DNA of 64,000 bases from positions 124,001 to 188,000 of the forward strand of contig CANNBJ010000003.1 of the NCBI GenBank assembly GCA_947502835.1. Reading direction: 5' to 3'. The notes under the pieces are model-generated. The model had not been told where the DNA came from, ran no database searches, and saw nothing but the letters and a program-made list of their open reading frames with translations. This stretch comes from Bdellovibrionales bacterium. GTDB lineage: Bacteria; Bdellovibrionota; UBA1018; CAIMNF01. The position numbers and the translations under genes are program-made. Below, one piece after another: positions 33,122 through 42,468 of the stretch (positions within the stretch are counted from its first letter, which is position 1; each line of letters begins with the position of its first letter).

Positions 33122-33760
33122 TTAGTGGACGCAATAGCCGTTAAAGTAGCCCATGCCAAAGGGACAGTTTCCTTGAGGAAGGCATCCGTAGGTGGTGTAG
33201 GAGTATCCATTCATACATCCGCCGTACAAGACGCCCGCTCCAAAGCTCATTCCATATCCGTAATTCATGCCGTAGCCGTTCCCGTAGTTGGTATTGGTCT
33301 GCGCGGAGATGCAGGAGTTGTACTGTGGAGAAAAGGCCATCCCCTGGGGGCAGTTTCCTTGGCTCAGACACCCCATTTGGGTTTGCACCGTTCCCGCAGG
33401 GCAGTTGTTCGGGTAGCCCCCGTTTGGAAATCCGCCGTTAGTCCCGTTTCCGAACGTGTTGGTGACCGGAACGCACTGATTGGTTTGTGGATAAAATGCC
33501 TGGTTCTGAGGGCAGTTTCCACGTTGAAGACAGCCATATTGTGTGGGGAGGGTTCCGTTTTGGCAGTTGTTGAATCCTGTCTGCCCGAAACCGTTGTTCT
33601 GGCCATTGAAGCCATTTCCATAGCCATACCCTGCGCCGCTCATCACGCAGGTGCCGTTTTGCGCGACCTGGCCTTGCGGGCAACTCACGTCATTGCTTCC
33701 GCAACCGGCAAGGAGCAGGGTGCTCAGGATCAGGCTTCGGACAAAAAAGAATTTATTCAT
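33122..33760 (-). CDS. Cys/Gly/Asn-rich repeat lipoprotein
   Basis: Lipobox LLAGC at residues 16-20. The mature protein is built from four imperfect repeats of the form C-x4-5-G-x8-GC-L--GNCP-x3-AF-P, with linkers of Gly/Asn/Tyr (GYGYGNGFNGQNNGFG). Repeat Cys are regularly spaced, so each unit probably closes its own disulphide. No known family; likely a surface or periplasmic structural protein. Confidence 0.65.
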   Translation of the reverse strand: MNKFFFVRSLILSTLLLAGCGSNDVSCPQGQVAQNGTCVMSGAGYGYGNGFNGQNNGFGQTGFNNCQNGTLPTQYGCLQRGNCPQNQAFYPQTNQCVPVTNTFGNGTNGGFPNGGYPNNCPAGTVQTQMGCLSQGNCPQGMAFSPQYNSCISAQTNTNYGNGYGMNYGYGMSFGAGVLYGGCMNGYSYTTYGCLPQGNCPFGMGYFNGYCVH

Positions 33761-33900
33761 GAATGGCTCTCCTCATTTCTTTGCCGCACGCTACAACGCG
33801 CCAAATTCAGGTGTCAATAAAATTTGTTTAATTTATGCATTTGGCATCCTTTCTGCTGATTTCATTTTCGAATTCGGAAATCCATCAAAAGAGAGGGTAA

Positions 33901-34746
33901 ATGCAAAATTTAATCAGGTATTTGGCTTTGGTGTTGGTCGTGGGATGTGGACAGGTCAGGGACCTTGGGCAGAATGGATTTCAAGCGCCTCCCCAAAAAC
34001 TGGGTGAAGTTCGCGGACAGACCAGCCTTGGTCCCGCGGTGCTCTCCCTTTACTCGGGACAGGTCGATCCGGAGCGGGTTCTCGGATGGGTCGGGACCTT
34101 GGATGAGGTGATTGAAGTCACTGAGGTTGTGGCAGGTTCCGGGGCTGTTCCCTTTGAGCAAAAGAGTGAAGAAGTCACGGTTCGCAACAGCCCAATCTAT
34201 ATGCTCTCCTCCACACCCGAAAAAACGGAGCTTGCGGCATTTGTGAATTCTGGATTTCAGGCCCATCTTTCACAGCCTTTGTTTCATTCCAGAATCATTG
34301 AGCTCTCGCCTTACCTCCGCTATTGCGACCAGTTCTCGTTTCGGGGAAACGACTACTTGAAGGATCCTGTGAAGTGCAATCCCGGAGCCTGGTGTTTTGT
34401 TCCCCAGCCCGCGACCTTTCTCTGCCGGCTTGATGGACAGGGACAGCCGGAATGTCAACCCTGGAGGCGATATGGAATGCCTGTTCCCAATCCGCTCCCC
34501 TATTCGAGGGCGGATTATTTAAGCACTCTTGAGGAACCAAGAGCTTTTGTCTGCAACCATTGGTCAAATGCCTCTCCATATTCTTACCGTCTTCGTGAGA
34601 TGAAGCGGCTCAGTAAGCTCAGGGCAAGTTTCGACATCGGCAGGAAAATCAAGATCGAGACACCCAGTGGGCAGCTCGATTCCGGGGCTTCTGAGACCCG
34701 CTGGGTTCAGTTCAAGGAACAGGGAGTGGACTTTTTGTTGGAATAA
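33901..34746 (+). CDS. putative lipoprotein of unknown function
   Basis: Signal MQNLIRYLALVLVVGC has a lipobox-like VVGC. 281 residues, with a Cys-rich middle (YCDQF, VKCNPGAWCF, FLCRLDGQGQPEC, FVCNHW). An AGAGGG site lies 5 bp before the ATG. No domain recognised. Convergent with tatA. Confidence 0.58.
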   Translation: MQNLIRYLALVLVVGCGQVRDLGQNGFQAPPQKLGEVRGQTSLGPAVLSLYSGQVDPERVLGWVGTLDEVIEVTEVVAGSGAVPFEQKSEEVTVRNSPIYMLSSTPEKTELAAFVNSGFQAHLSQPLFHSRIIELSPYLRYCDQFSFRGNDYLKDPVKCNPGAWCFVPQPATFLCRLDGQGQPECQPWRRYGMPVPNPLPYSRADYLSTLEEPRAFVCNHWSNASPYSYRLREMKRLSKLRASFDIGRKIKIETPSGQLDSGASETRWVQFKEQGVDFLLE

Positions 34747-34779
34747 GAAAAATGGAGCGCTGCTGAAGAGCCGGGGCGC

Positions 34780-35013
34780 TCAGGCCTTGGAGTGCGGGTC
34801 TTGGTTTCCCCCGGCCTTGGCTTCCTTATGGGCGTCCTGCTTTTCATTCTCTTGAATTCGTTTGAAAGAAGCTTCCTCAACACCGCTCAGCGAGTCCTTG
34901 AAGTTCTTGATGGCCTTCCCCATGGTATGGCCAAGTTCGGGAAGTCTGCGAGGGCCGAACAAAAGAAGAACGACGCCTACGATCAGAAGATGCTCAAACG
35001 AAATGCCAAACAT
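34780..35013 (-). CDS. tatA: Sec-independent translocase subunit TatA/E
   Basis: ATG 35013 with an AAAGGA site. One transmembrane helix (EHLLIVGVVLLLFGPRRLPELG) with the FGPRRLPELG hinge and an amphipathic helix (GKAIKNFKDSL), then a charged tail: the full TatA/E plan in 77 residues. It forms the pore-like assembly of the twin-arginine pathway. TatB and TatC are not in this window. Confidence 0.93.
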   Translation of the reverse strand: MFGISFEHLLIVGVVLLLFGPRRLPELGHTMGKAIKNFKDSLSGVEEASFKRIQENEKQDAHKEAKAGGNQDPHSKA

Positions 35014-35132
35014 GGAAAATCCTTTCAAAAAGGGGGTGGAATCCTGAAGAATTACACCGGAATGCCGCATTCGTCAATGAAGCGCCAACCGGCATCCTTG
35101 AGCGGGCATGGCCTTCGGGCTTGTGGAGGCGA

Positions 35133-36386
35133 TTATTCCACGACTTCCGAGGAGTCGATCTGAGAGAGTGCTGGATCTCCGCGCAGGTCGGTGTTCTCAA
35201 GAATGGAGCCCCGGTCGGGCTCGGGGCTCCCGGCTTTCAAGATCCCGAGATCTATGCGAGCGCGCCGTTTTCCGTCCTGACCGCAGATGAAGAATTCGCT
35301 TGTGCGCTTACTCAGCGAGTGGGACGGACTGACTAAACGGTAGCGCTTTACCTCGGGACCGCCGAGTCCCGGGAAAATTTCGGACAGTGGCTTTCGTGTT
35401 TTTTGAATCACGAGGTAGCTGAAGGGAAGGCTTTTCCGATCAAGGCCTGTCATCGAATCAAGTTCTCTGAGGTAAGGAGGCCGCCACCAAGAGACTTCCT
35501 CGTGACACCAGTCATCTTCCTTGGCGAGTGCGCCACATGCCTGGTGGCCCAGGCAGGGGAGCAGGAGTCGCAAGCCCGCCCGGTTGCTTTGAACCAAAGG
35601 GTGGGCGAGGAGAGCTTTCCGGAACTCGAGAAGTTTTCGCGATTGGAGCCTGAGTGCCGGTTCCACAATGATGACCAGCCCCTCCTCTTCGAGGTGGTGC
35701 TCAAATGCCTCCAGAAATGAGGGAACAAGCTCCTCGGCTGCAATTCCGCTTTCGTTCAAGAAATAGCTCATCACAAAAAGGTGGAACTTCGGGGCCGCTT
35801 GGGGAAGCCAGCGTTCGCGAAGATTCAATCTCCGGTGAAACGGGCGGACGCTCAATTTTTGGCCCGAAAAATGGTGAAGCCACTTGGTTCCAAGATCGAG
35901 AGCGGATTTGTTCTGTTCAATCAGAGCGAAATTTCCCGAAGCGGGAAGTCCAATGCCCGCGAAGCGCTCACCGGCGACGATCCCGCACGCACCCGAGGCC
36001 ACTCCGGCTCCGAATTCAATGCCCTTGAAATCCTGATCCGGCGAAAACGGCCAACGGAAACCAAGCCGATTCAGTTCAGCCCAAACGGATGCCACCCGGA
36101 AGAGGTTGCACGGCATGAAGGAGAGAAAGTAGGCCAGCTTCCGGTTCTTCGGACTCCCCGAACCAGTCCAGTAGCTTTCCTCATCGATCGCATCCGTCTG
36201 GGTCCCTTCGGTACGATTGAACAGTGAGGAGAGGGCCTTCACGTGCGGGGCCACGGAGCGCGTCATAAATCGTTTTGATTGAAGGGACTCGCCCTCGGGA
36301 AGCAGGCCTTCATTCATTAAAAAATCATTCAAAATCGGCTCAAAATCCTCTTTGAATGATTGAACCAAGGCCTCTGGAACCCGCAT
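35133..36386 (-). CDS. Rsm22-like SAM methyltransferase
   Basis: 417 residues. GIEFGAGVASGACG is a SAM loop, and the C-terminal block LLPCLGHQACGALAKEDDWCHEEVSWWRPP carries the Cys/His pattern of Rsm22 (mitochondrial small-subunit rRNA methyltransferase-like) proteins, where it binds a metal or iron-sulphur cluster. LPFSYLVIQK follows as in that family. Role in ribosome assembly is inferred. Stands alone between tatA and the pseudo-carboxylase gene, divergent from the latter. Confidence 0.78.
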   Translation of the reverse strand: MRVPEALVQSFKEDFEPILNDFLMNEGLLPEGESLQSKRFMTRSVAPHVKALSSLFNRTEGTQTDAIDEESYWTGSGSPKNRKLAYFLSFMPCNLFRVASVWAELNRLGFRWPFSPDQDFKGIEFGAGVASGACGIVAGERFAGIGLPASGNFALIEQNKSALDLGTKWLHHFSGQKLSVRPFHRRLNLRERWLPQAAPKFHLFVMSYFLNESGIAAEELVPSFLEAFEHHLEEEGLVIIVEPALRLQSRKLLEFRKALLAHPLVQSNRAGLRLLLPCLGHQACGALAKEDDWCHEEVSWWRPPYLRELDSMTGLDRKSLPFSYLVIQKTRKPLSEIFPGLGGPEVKRYRLVSPSHSLSKRTSEFFICGQDGKRRARIDLGILKAGSPEPDRGSILENTDLRGDPALSQIDSSEVVE

Positions 36387-36432
36387 CGTTTTATTCCCTT
36401 TTTGTTTGGTTTGCGATAGTCTGTTCGTCTAA

Positions 36433-38391
36433 ATGAAACTAGGTTTAGCCGATCAAACTGCCCCTCGTCCACCTGCAATTTTGGTGCTGGGAGAGGGAGC
36501 TCTTGCGCTTCAGATCCGGGACGATTTGGTCTCCCTGGGGCTTTACACCTTGATGGTGAATGATCTTGGGCTCGGACCGAACGAAGCGGAGCTTCCCCGG
36601 GTGACGGATTTGGATGCGGCCGTTCGATTCAAACAGATCTTCACCCGCTTCCGAAATCGTGACGAGATCGAGCCCTTTGATCACATCTGGGTGCATCCCG
36701 GTGTGACTCTCTGGGGTGAGCGGCCCGAGCTCGAAGGTTGGGCCCGGCAGGCAGGCCTTTTCACAATCACGTCTTCCGCCAAGAATCTGCATCTGTTTTG
36801 GAACATGCATCAGGCCCTTGATGTTGCAAAAAGCATCGGGATCCCCACGCTTGTGGTTTCGGATGAGCCGGTGACCTCGATCCGGGAAATCGAAGCCACG
36901 ATTCGAAAACTCGGCGAGGAGGGGCGTGCCGGATTTCCGCTCGTCATGAAAAGCGCCTATCGGGTGCGGGGCGGGTATGCCACACGGGTTCTCAGGAATC
37001 TCGAGGAACTCAATGAGTGGGTTCCGATCTGGATGAGCCAGGTTCAGGAAGCATGTGGCGCAACCCTGCTGTTTTTTGAGCGGTTTCTTGAAAGTGCGCG
37101 CTGTTATGTCCAGCCCTTCGCCCGAAGAAAAGACGGGCACGTGGAGTTTTTTCCGGTGATCGACGGATCGCTGATGTTTGAAGGAAAAAACTGGGTCGAG
37201 GTCTGTCCCGCCCAGACACTGGATGAGGAGATCCGGAGCAAGATCGAGGATTATTCCGTGCGGTTCCTCAATGCATCGGAGTTTGTGGGCGTTGGAAACC
37301 TTGTGTTTCTCTCCAGCGGGACCGATGCATTTTTCACTGAAGCCCTCGGCAGGATCAATTTCGGGTATCGACTCTGGGAGAGTGTTGCACGTACGAAAGC
37401 AGTCCAGTGGCAGATCCATACCCTTGCCCCCGCTCTTCTTTCGTCCCATCCCGAGATCAGCTCCTCGGGGCGCGCGCCCGATTCCGGAATCTGCGGGATC
37501 AATCTGAAGTTGTATGCGGAGGACACCTGGCTCAAGATTCCCCATCCGGGGGTTGTGCACGAGGTCTCCTTCAAAACGGAGTGGAACGAGGGGGAGTTCG
37601 AAGGTTCGCTCGTGTGGGATGTGGTCCCCGGTCAAAACGTGGATTGGAAATCCAGTGGTTCTCTCGGGCAGATCACCCTCTTTTCCACGGGCTGGAAAAA
37701 ATCCCTCGAAGCCGCGCGCAAGATCCTGAGCGAGATCTGGATCTCGGGAAGCATCCAGACCAATGAGCGGTTTTTGTCCGAGCTTCTCGCCCATCCCTGG
37801 GTCGAGGAATCCATGTTTTACACCGGTTTTGTCGATGACGAATTCATTCCAAAGCAGGCTCCCGATCCGGCGTGGCTCAAATTCATGGCTGAGGCTCTTG
37901 CCGAAGTGACGCCGATCCTGAGGGCCGAGGAGGGGTTTCTTTGGATGAATCACAGACTTCCCTCGCCCGAGAAAAAACTTTCCTGGACCCAGCGTGTGGA
38001 ATTTTGGGGCGGCTTCCACAAGGGAGTGAAGGGATTCTTCGTGTCCGAATCGGGGAAACTCGAGAGAATCTGCGTGTATCCGATCCACGACCGGCGTTTC
38101 GTAGTTCGCATCCGGAATTGGTTCTTCTCGGTCCGGCGTTCCGAGAAAGGGAAGCCCCTGCAATTGATGGCACTCACGAGTGGACGAATCCACTCGATCT
38201 TCTATCGGGAAGACTCCGTGGTTCCGGCCAAGCAGACCGTCGTCATTTTGGAGGCCCACCAGAATTTCATTTCTCATCGACTGCCGGTTCCCGTTAAGAT
38301 CAGGAAATTGAAGGTTCGGGCCGAGGACGAGGTTCTTGCGGGGCAGGAGCTCGCGGAGATCGAGCGCTGGATCGAAAAAGAAGGAGAATGA
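36433..38391 (+). CDS. biotin-carboxylase-like protein with a biotinyl-like domain, both degenerate
   Basis: Residues 1-450 follow the biotin carboxylase plan (N-terminal Rossmann, ATP-grasp, C-terminal cap); residues about 590-645 follow a biotinyl carrier domain. Key positions are changed. The glycine loop GGGGKGM reads VRGGYATR, the EMN-R active site reads EALGR, and the EAMKM that would carry biotin reads EAHQN. Carboxylation and biotinylation are therefore unlikely. The protein may be a regulatory or structural relative of an acyl-CoA carboxylase. The next gene starts 3 bp downstream and shares its translation signal. Confidence 0.72.
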   Translation: MKLGLADQTAPRPPAILVLGEGALALQIRDDLVSLGLYTLMVNDLGLGPNEAELPRVTDLDAAVRFKQIFTRFRNRDEIEPFDHIWVHPGVTLWGERPELEGWARQAGLFTITSSAKNLHLFWNMHQALDVAKSIGIPTLVVSDEPVTSIREIEATIRKLGEEGRAGFPLVMKSAYRVRGGYATRVLRNLEELNEWVPIWMSQVQEACGATLLFFERFLESARCYVQPFARRKDGHVEFFPVIDGSLMFEGKNWVEVCPAQTLDEEIRSKIEDYSVRFLNASEFVGVGNLVFLSSGTDAFFTEALGRINFGYRLWESVARTKAVQWQIHTLAPALLSSHPEISSSGRAPDSGICGINLKLYAEDTWLKIPHPGVVHEVSFKTEWNEGEFEGSLVWDVVPGQNVDWKSSGSLGQITLFSTGWKKSLEAARKILSEIWISGSIQTNERFLSELLAHPWVEESMFYTGFVDDEFIPKQAPDPAWLKFMAEALAEVTPILRAEEGFLWMNHRLPSPEKKLSWTQRVEFWGGFHKGVKGFFVSESGKLERICVYPIHDRRFVVRIRNWFFSVRRSEKGKPLQLMALTSGRIHSIFYREDSVVPAKQTVVILEAHQNFISHRLPVPVKIRKLKVRAEDEVLAGQELAEIERWIEKEGE

Positions 38392-38393
38392 CC

Positions 38394-38690
38394 ATGGCGA
38401 GCTTTTCAAAAACGTTCACAATTCCAGGCAAGTCCTCCGATGTGATTTTTGGAGCCATTTCATCGGACATCGACCGGTTTCTCAGCAAGACGCCGATCGG
38501 GAATGTAGAGGTGAAACGGGATGAGGGCGGCAAAAAGGTCACCTTCAAGTCCTCCATGGCCAGCGGCACGCTCGCCGCAAAGGATGGCTCCCTTTCCGTC
38601 GATGTGTCGCTCAGTCTTCTCGCCTCCGCCTTCAAGGGCAAGATCGAGGAAGGCATCACCCGTTGGCTGACAAAGACGTTTCCCGGCTGA
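38394..38690 (+). CDS. small protein resembling polyhydroxyalkanoate granule-system proteins
   Basis: 98 residues from ATG 38394 (AAGGAG at 38381-38386, proper spacing; ATG 38388 is too close). The order of a beta-strand, Lys-rich segment and SVDVSLSLLASAFKGKIEEGI helix resembles the PHA_gran_rgn family, in which the C-terminal helix is GKIEEGI-like. No granule genes are nearby. Role unknown; its tight link with the pseudo-carboxylase suggests a shared process. murJ starts 4 bp later. Confidence 0.5.
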   Translation: MASFSKTFTIPGKSSDVIFGAISSDIDRFLSKTPIGNVEVKRDEGGKKVTFKSSMASGTLAAKDGSLSVDVSLSLLASAFKGKIEEGITRWLTKTFPG

Positions 38691-38693
38691 GGC

Positions 38694-40319
38694 ATGGAGC
38701 ACCCCTCTCAAAAATCGGTCTTGAAGTCGGCCGGAGTGATGGGGATTGCGGTCCTGATCAGCCGCGTGCTTGGTTTGGTGCGGGAGCAAGTGTTCGCAGC
38801 CCTGTTCGGAGCCTCGAATGCAACCGATGCCTACCAGATCGCATTCCGGATTCCGAATCTCCTGCGTGATCTTTTCGCAGAGGGGGCAATGAGTTCGGCG
38901 CTCGTTCCCACGTTCATCAAGATCCAAAAGGAAGAGGGTGTGGATCGAGGATGGCAACTCTCCACGAGAGTTTTTGTGGTGCTGTTCTGTGCGGTGAGTT
39001 TCCTCGCACTGCTCGGGATGTTTTTCGCCGAGTCGCTCGTGGACCTCTACGCCGGCGCCTATCGCGAAATTCCTGGAAAATTCGAACTCACGGTTTCCAT
39101 GACCCGCACCATGATGCCGTTTTTCCCCTTGGTCGCGCTTGCGGCCGCCTTCATGGCGATTCTCAACGCCTGCGGGAAGTTCTTCATGCCTTCGTTTGCC
39201 TCCGCGCTTTTCAATTTGATCTCCATCCTGGTCGGGGTCCTGCTTGCCTGGATTTTTCCGAAATACGGCTTCGAGGCGATCGAAGGCATGGCCTACGGCG
39301 TGATTGCCGGAGGATTTGTGCAGGCGCTGGTTCAGTGGCCGGTCTTGAGGCGGGTCGGGTACCGCCCCTTGTGGAGGAATCCTCTTTCGGGATCGGCACT
39401 CGGGGATCCGGGGCTCCGGCGGATGATGTTTCTGATGATTCCCGGTACAGTTGGCCTTGCCGCCACCCAGATCAACATTCTGGTCAACAGTGTGTTTGCA
39501 ACCTCGGTGGGGGAAGGTGCGGTCTCTTGGCTCAATTACTCCTTTCGACTGATGCAGTTTCCAATCGGGATCTTTGGCGTTTCGCTTGCATCCGCAACGC
39601 TTCCGCTCTTCAGTCGGCACTGGAGCGCATCTGAATACTCAGAGGCTTCGGAATCCCTGGGCAAATCCCTGAAAAGGGTGTTTGCGATCAATTTTCCGGC
39701 CTCCGCCGGACTTGGATTCCTCGGGGTTCCGATTGTGGCACTCATTTTTGAGCACGGGCGATTTCACCGGGGAGACACAATCGCCACGGCGGAAGCGCTT
39801 GCAGCCTATTCTGTCGGATTGACTGCATACTCTGTGGTGAAGGTTCTGGTTCCCGTCTGTTATGCAATCGGGGAAACCCGTTTTGCGGTACTCTCGAGTT
39901 TTTTTTCGGTACTCTCGAACCTTGCCTTCAATCTCCTCTTTGTGAAACGCTTGGGTTTCGTGGGGCTGGCTTTCGGCACCTCGATTACGGCGATTCTGAA
40001 TTCCGCGCTCCTTTGGGCGCTCATCTCCCGAAAGCTCAGGGCCCGGAATGTCGACTTCAAGACCGGCGCGCTTCTTCGTTCGAGCCTTGCCTACGCGGGG
40101 CTGGCTGCTTTGATGGGGGTGTTGGTCTACGGGGTGGATCATTTCTGGCTTGAACAGGCCCTTGATCCCGGTTCTTTTCAGTCCAAGTGGATCAGAGTGG
40201 CCACCGGCCTCACCCTTGGCGTGGGTGTTTATGTTGCGGGAAGTATTTTCCTTGATCTCAAAGAATCGCTTGAGTTCATTGAACTCTTCAAGCGAAGATG
40301 GAGGCGAGGGAACCACTGA
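38694..40319 (+). CDS. murJ: lipid II flippase MurJ (MviN)
   Basis: 541 residues and about 14 membrane helices. The N-terminal SRVLGLVREQVFAALFG with FRIPNLLRDLFAEGAMSSALVP is diagnostic of MurJ, and conserved Arg residues in helices 1-2 are kept. It moves lipid II across the inner membrane for peptidoglycan synthesis. The stop abuts the next start (40319/40320), so translation is coupled. Confidence 0.96.
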   Translation: MEHPSQKSVLKSAGVMGIAVLISRVLGLVREQVFAALFGASNATDAYQIAFRIPNLLRDLFAEGAMSSALVPTFIKIQKEEGVDRGWQLSTRVFVVLFCAVSFLALLGMFFAESLVDLYAGAYREIPGKFELTVSMTRTMMPFFPLVALAAAFMAILNACGKFFMPSFASALFNLISILVGVLLAWIFPKYGFEAIEGMAYGVIAGGFVQALVQWPVLRRVGYRPLWRNPLSGSALGDPGLRRMMFLMIPGTVGLAATQINILVNSVFATSVGEGAVSWLNYSFRLMQFPIGIFGVSLASATLPLFSRHWSASEYSEASESLGKSLKRVFAINFPASAGLGFLGVPIVALIFEHGRFHRGDTIATAEALAAYSVGLTAYSVVKVLVPVCYAIGETRFAVLSSFFSVLSNLAFNLLFVKRLGFVGLAFGTSITAILNSALLWALISRKLRARNVDFKTGALLRSSLAYAGLAALMGVLVYGVDHFWLEQALDPGSFQSKWIRVATGLTLGVGVYVAGSIFLDLKESLEFIELFKRRWRRGNH

Positions 40320-40766
40320 ATGCAAACCAAAAAAGAGCACATCAAAGCGCTTGCCAAGGCTGTCGTGAGTCGTCTCGAGCAGGACCAGGCAATCGTACTG
40401 AATCCCCGGACACGCCAAATGGTCTATCAGGATCTTTTCCTGAAGCTCGAGAATCTGATTCTGACCGACGAAGACATTCGCAGCAAGGTGATCGCCCAAC
40501 TTGGACTCAAGGCTGAGGAGCTGGGAGAAACAGGGTACACCGAGAACGACCACTACAAGGCCGCAAAATCGGTGTTGATGGCAAAGTTCGGTGAGAACGC
40601 GGTAGAGGGGATGTATTATCAACTCCCCGTAAAAACCGTCGCCCAGCAGATCGGGGCATTTCTCATGAAGCATCCCCAGGTTGAGGATGTTTTCCCTTCG
40701 GATGAGGATCTCGAAAAGGGGATTGTGCAGTTTCTGAAGCGCTTTGCTCCGGATCAACTGCATTGA
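40320..40766 (+). CDS. DUF507 family protein
   Basis: 148 residues of alternating helices with two similar halves (KAVVSRLEQDQAIVL, then the repeat after residue 75), matching DUF507, a family frequent in delta-proteobacteria-like and Aquificae genomes. Function not known. Begins at the base after the murJ stop, which hints at a link to envelope assembly but proves nothing. The 133-bp downstream gap holds an imperfect TAGCGG/CCGCTA repeat. Confidence 0.72.
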   Translation: MQTKKEHIKALAKAVVSRLEQDQAIVLNPRTRQMVYQDLFLKLENLILTDEDIRSKVIAQLGLKAEELGETGYTENDHYKAAKSVLMAKFGENAVEGMYYQLPVKTVAQQIGAFLMKHPQVEDVFPSDEDLEKGIVQFLKRFAPDQLH

Positions 40767-40899
40767 TTTTAGCGGTCAATTTTTTGTCTTTTTTTCAGAA
40801 GATCAGAGGAATTTCGGCTAGCCCGTTCCTGCTTTAGCCGCTACAATTTTCACATTGCGCCCTCCTGTGGTCCAGGATGGAAAAATAAGGGAGTAGCAC

Positions 40900-42468
40900 G
40901 TGATTTCAAGTCGAAACATCAAGATGAAGTTTTCTTCTTTAGCACTGGCATCGGTTCTTTCCGCGTGCGCGGGAATCGAGCCAAAGGCCCCGGTGCGGGA
41001 TGCCGAGCCTGTTGAAGTTGCGCTTGATCCTGCCAGTGATCTCAAAACCATTCCGGGACTTGAGTACCGGGGATTGAAGATCGAAAATGCGGCCTTTGAT
41101 CTTCCGGTGGAGATGAATCCGGCAGTCGAAAAATGGATTGCCTATTTCACCGGGAAGGGGCGGGGGCATTTCAAGAAGTATCTCGAGCGCTCGGAGTATT
41201 TCATTCCGTTTCTGAAACCCATCCTGAAGAACGCAAAAGCTCCCGAGGACCTTGTGTACCTTGCGATGATCGAAAGCGGATTCAACAACAACGCGCGCTC
41301 CAATGCCCGTGCGGTGGGTGCGTGGCAGTTCATCTCCGCCACCGGCCGTCGCTATGGATTGGATGTGAATTGGTGGGTGGATGAGCGTCGTGATGTCGAG
41401 AAGTCCACGATCGCTGCGGTACAGTATCTGAAGGAACTTTATTCAATGTTCGGAAGCTGGCACCTGGCGGCAGCCGGCTACAATGCAGGAGAAGCCAAGA
41501 TCCAACGGGCCATCGCCAAGTACAAGACCAATGATTTTTGGGAACTGTGTGATCGGAAGCGGAAGTACTTGAGACCGGAAACGAAGAACTATGTTCCGAA
41601 GCTTTTTGCGGCTGCGATTGTCGCAAAAAACAGAAAGCAGTTCGGATTCGAGGAAAACTATACCAAGCTCGGAGAAGTCAATGCAGCCCTTGTGTCGGTG
41701 AAGGCCGAGGAGAACGATGATCTTGAGCGTTTGCCGGATCAACTCGACTCGGACAAACCGGAGACTGCGGAAAAGCAGGGAACGCCCTCCGAGCCTGTCG
41801 TAGAGCTTACTCGTGATTCACCGACGGATCCGGAAGAGGCCGAGACGCTGGCTGCGGATTCCATGGAGACCATGCTTCGATCCATGTCGCAGCCCGTTCG
41901 CACCCCCCATGTGAACCGGAATGGCGAAGTGAATGGCGATGTCCTGACCGAGGTCGAGATTCCGTCTCCTGCGGATTTGTTCAAGGTGGCGAATGCCGCG
42001 GGACTTTCCTATCTCGAGTTCAAGTCCATGAATCCAGAGCTTTCCCGCTGGGTCACCCCGCCGGACATGAAGTATTACAAGATCAGGCTCCCGCTCAGTC
42101 ACAAGGAGGGATTCATGAAGAAATACTTCGATCCCGCCTTCTCCCGTGATGTCACCTTTTTGGTGTACAAGGCGAGGCGCGGGGACACCCCGAAGCGCGT
42201 ATCGAAGAGATTCGGCATCAGCGCGGATCCGATCCTCGACATGAACGAGGTGAAGTCCGCAAACTCGTCCTTCATCCCTGGAGCATTGGTTGAGCTTCCG
42301 ATTCCCAGTGATTTTGTCCGTTCCATCGCCTCTCTGAAGACTCTCGAGCTTCTTGATCCGGTTTACCCCAAACGTCATCGGTACCGCCGTTTCAAGCGAC
42401 GCAAGTCCCGGTCCGCAAGTTCCAGCGAAGTCCGATTCGATGGTTCCTCACGCAGAAGCCGGATGTAA
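40900..42468 (+). CDS. mltD: membrane-bound lytic transglycosylase D-like, lipoprotein
   Basis: GTG 40900 has an AAGGGAG site; ATG 40924 lacks one. Lipobox LSAC. The SLT domain runs over residues 100-230 with AMIESGFNNNARSNARAVGAWQF, where the Glu of IESGF is catalytic, and AAGYNAGEAKI. A LysM-like segment (VYKARRGDTPKRVSKRFGI) lies near residue 420. It cleaves the glycan strands of peptidoglycan. A Ser/Arg-rich tail ends the protein. The stop overlaps rarA by 1 bp. Confidence 0.88.
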   Translation: MISSRNIKMKFSSLALASVLSACAGIEPKAPVRDAEPVEVALDPASDLKTIPGLEYRGLKIENAAFDLPVEMNPAVEKWIAYFTGKGRGHFKKYLERSEYFIPFLKPILKNAKAPEDLVYLAMIESGFNNNARSNARAVGAWQFISATGRRYGLDVNWWVDERRDVEKSTIAAVQYLKELYSMFGSWHLAAAGYNAGEAKIQRAIAKYKTNDFWELCDRKRKYLRPETKNYVPKLFAAAIVAKNRKQFGFEENYTKLGEVNAALVSVKAEENDDLERLPDQLDSDKPETAEKQGTPSEPVVELTRDSPTDPEEAETLAADSMETMLRSMSQPVRTPHVNRNGEVNGDVLTEVEIPSPADLFKVANAAGLSYLEFKSMNPELSRWVTPPDMKYYKIRLPLSHKEGFMKKYFDPAFSRDVTFLVYKARRGDTPKRVSKRFGISADPILDMNEVKSANSSFIPGALVELPIPSDFVRSIASLKTLELLDPVYPKRHRYRRFKRRKSRSASSSEVRFDGSSRRSRM

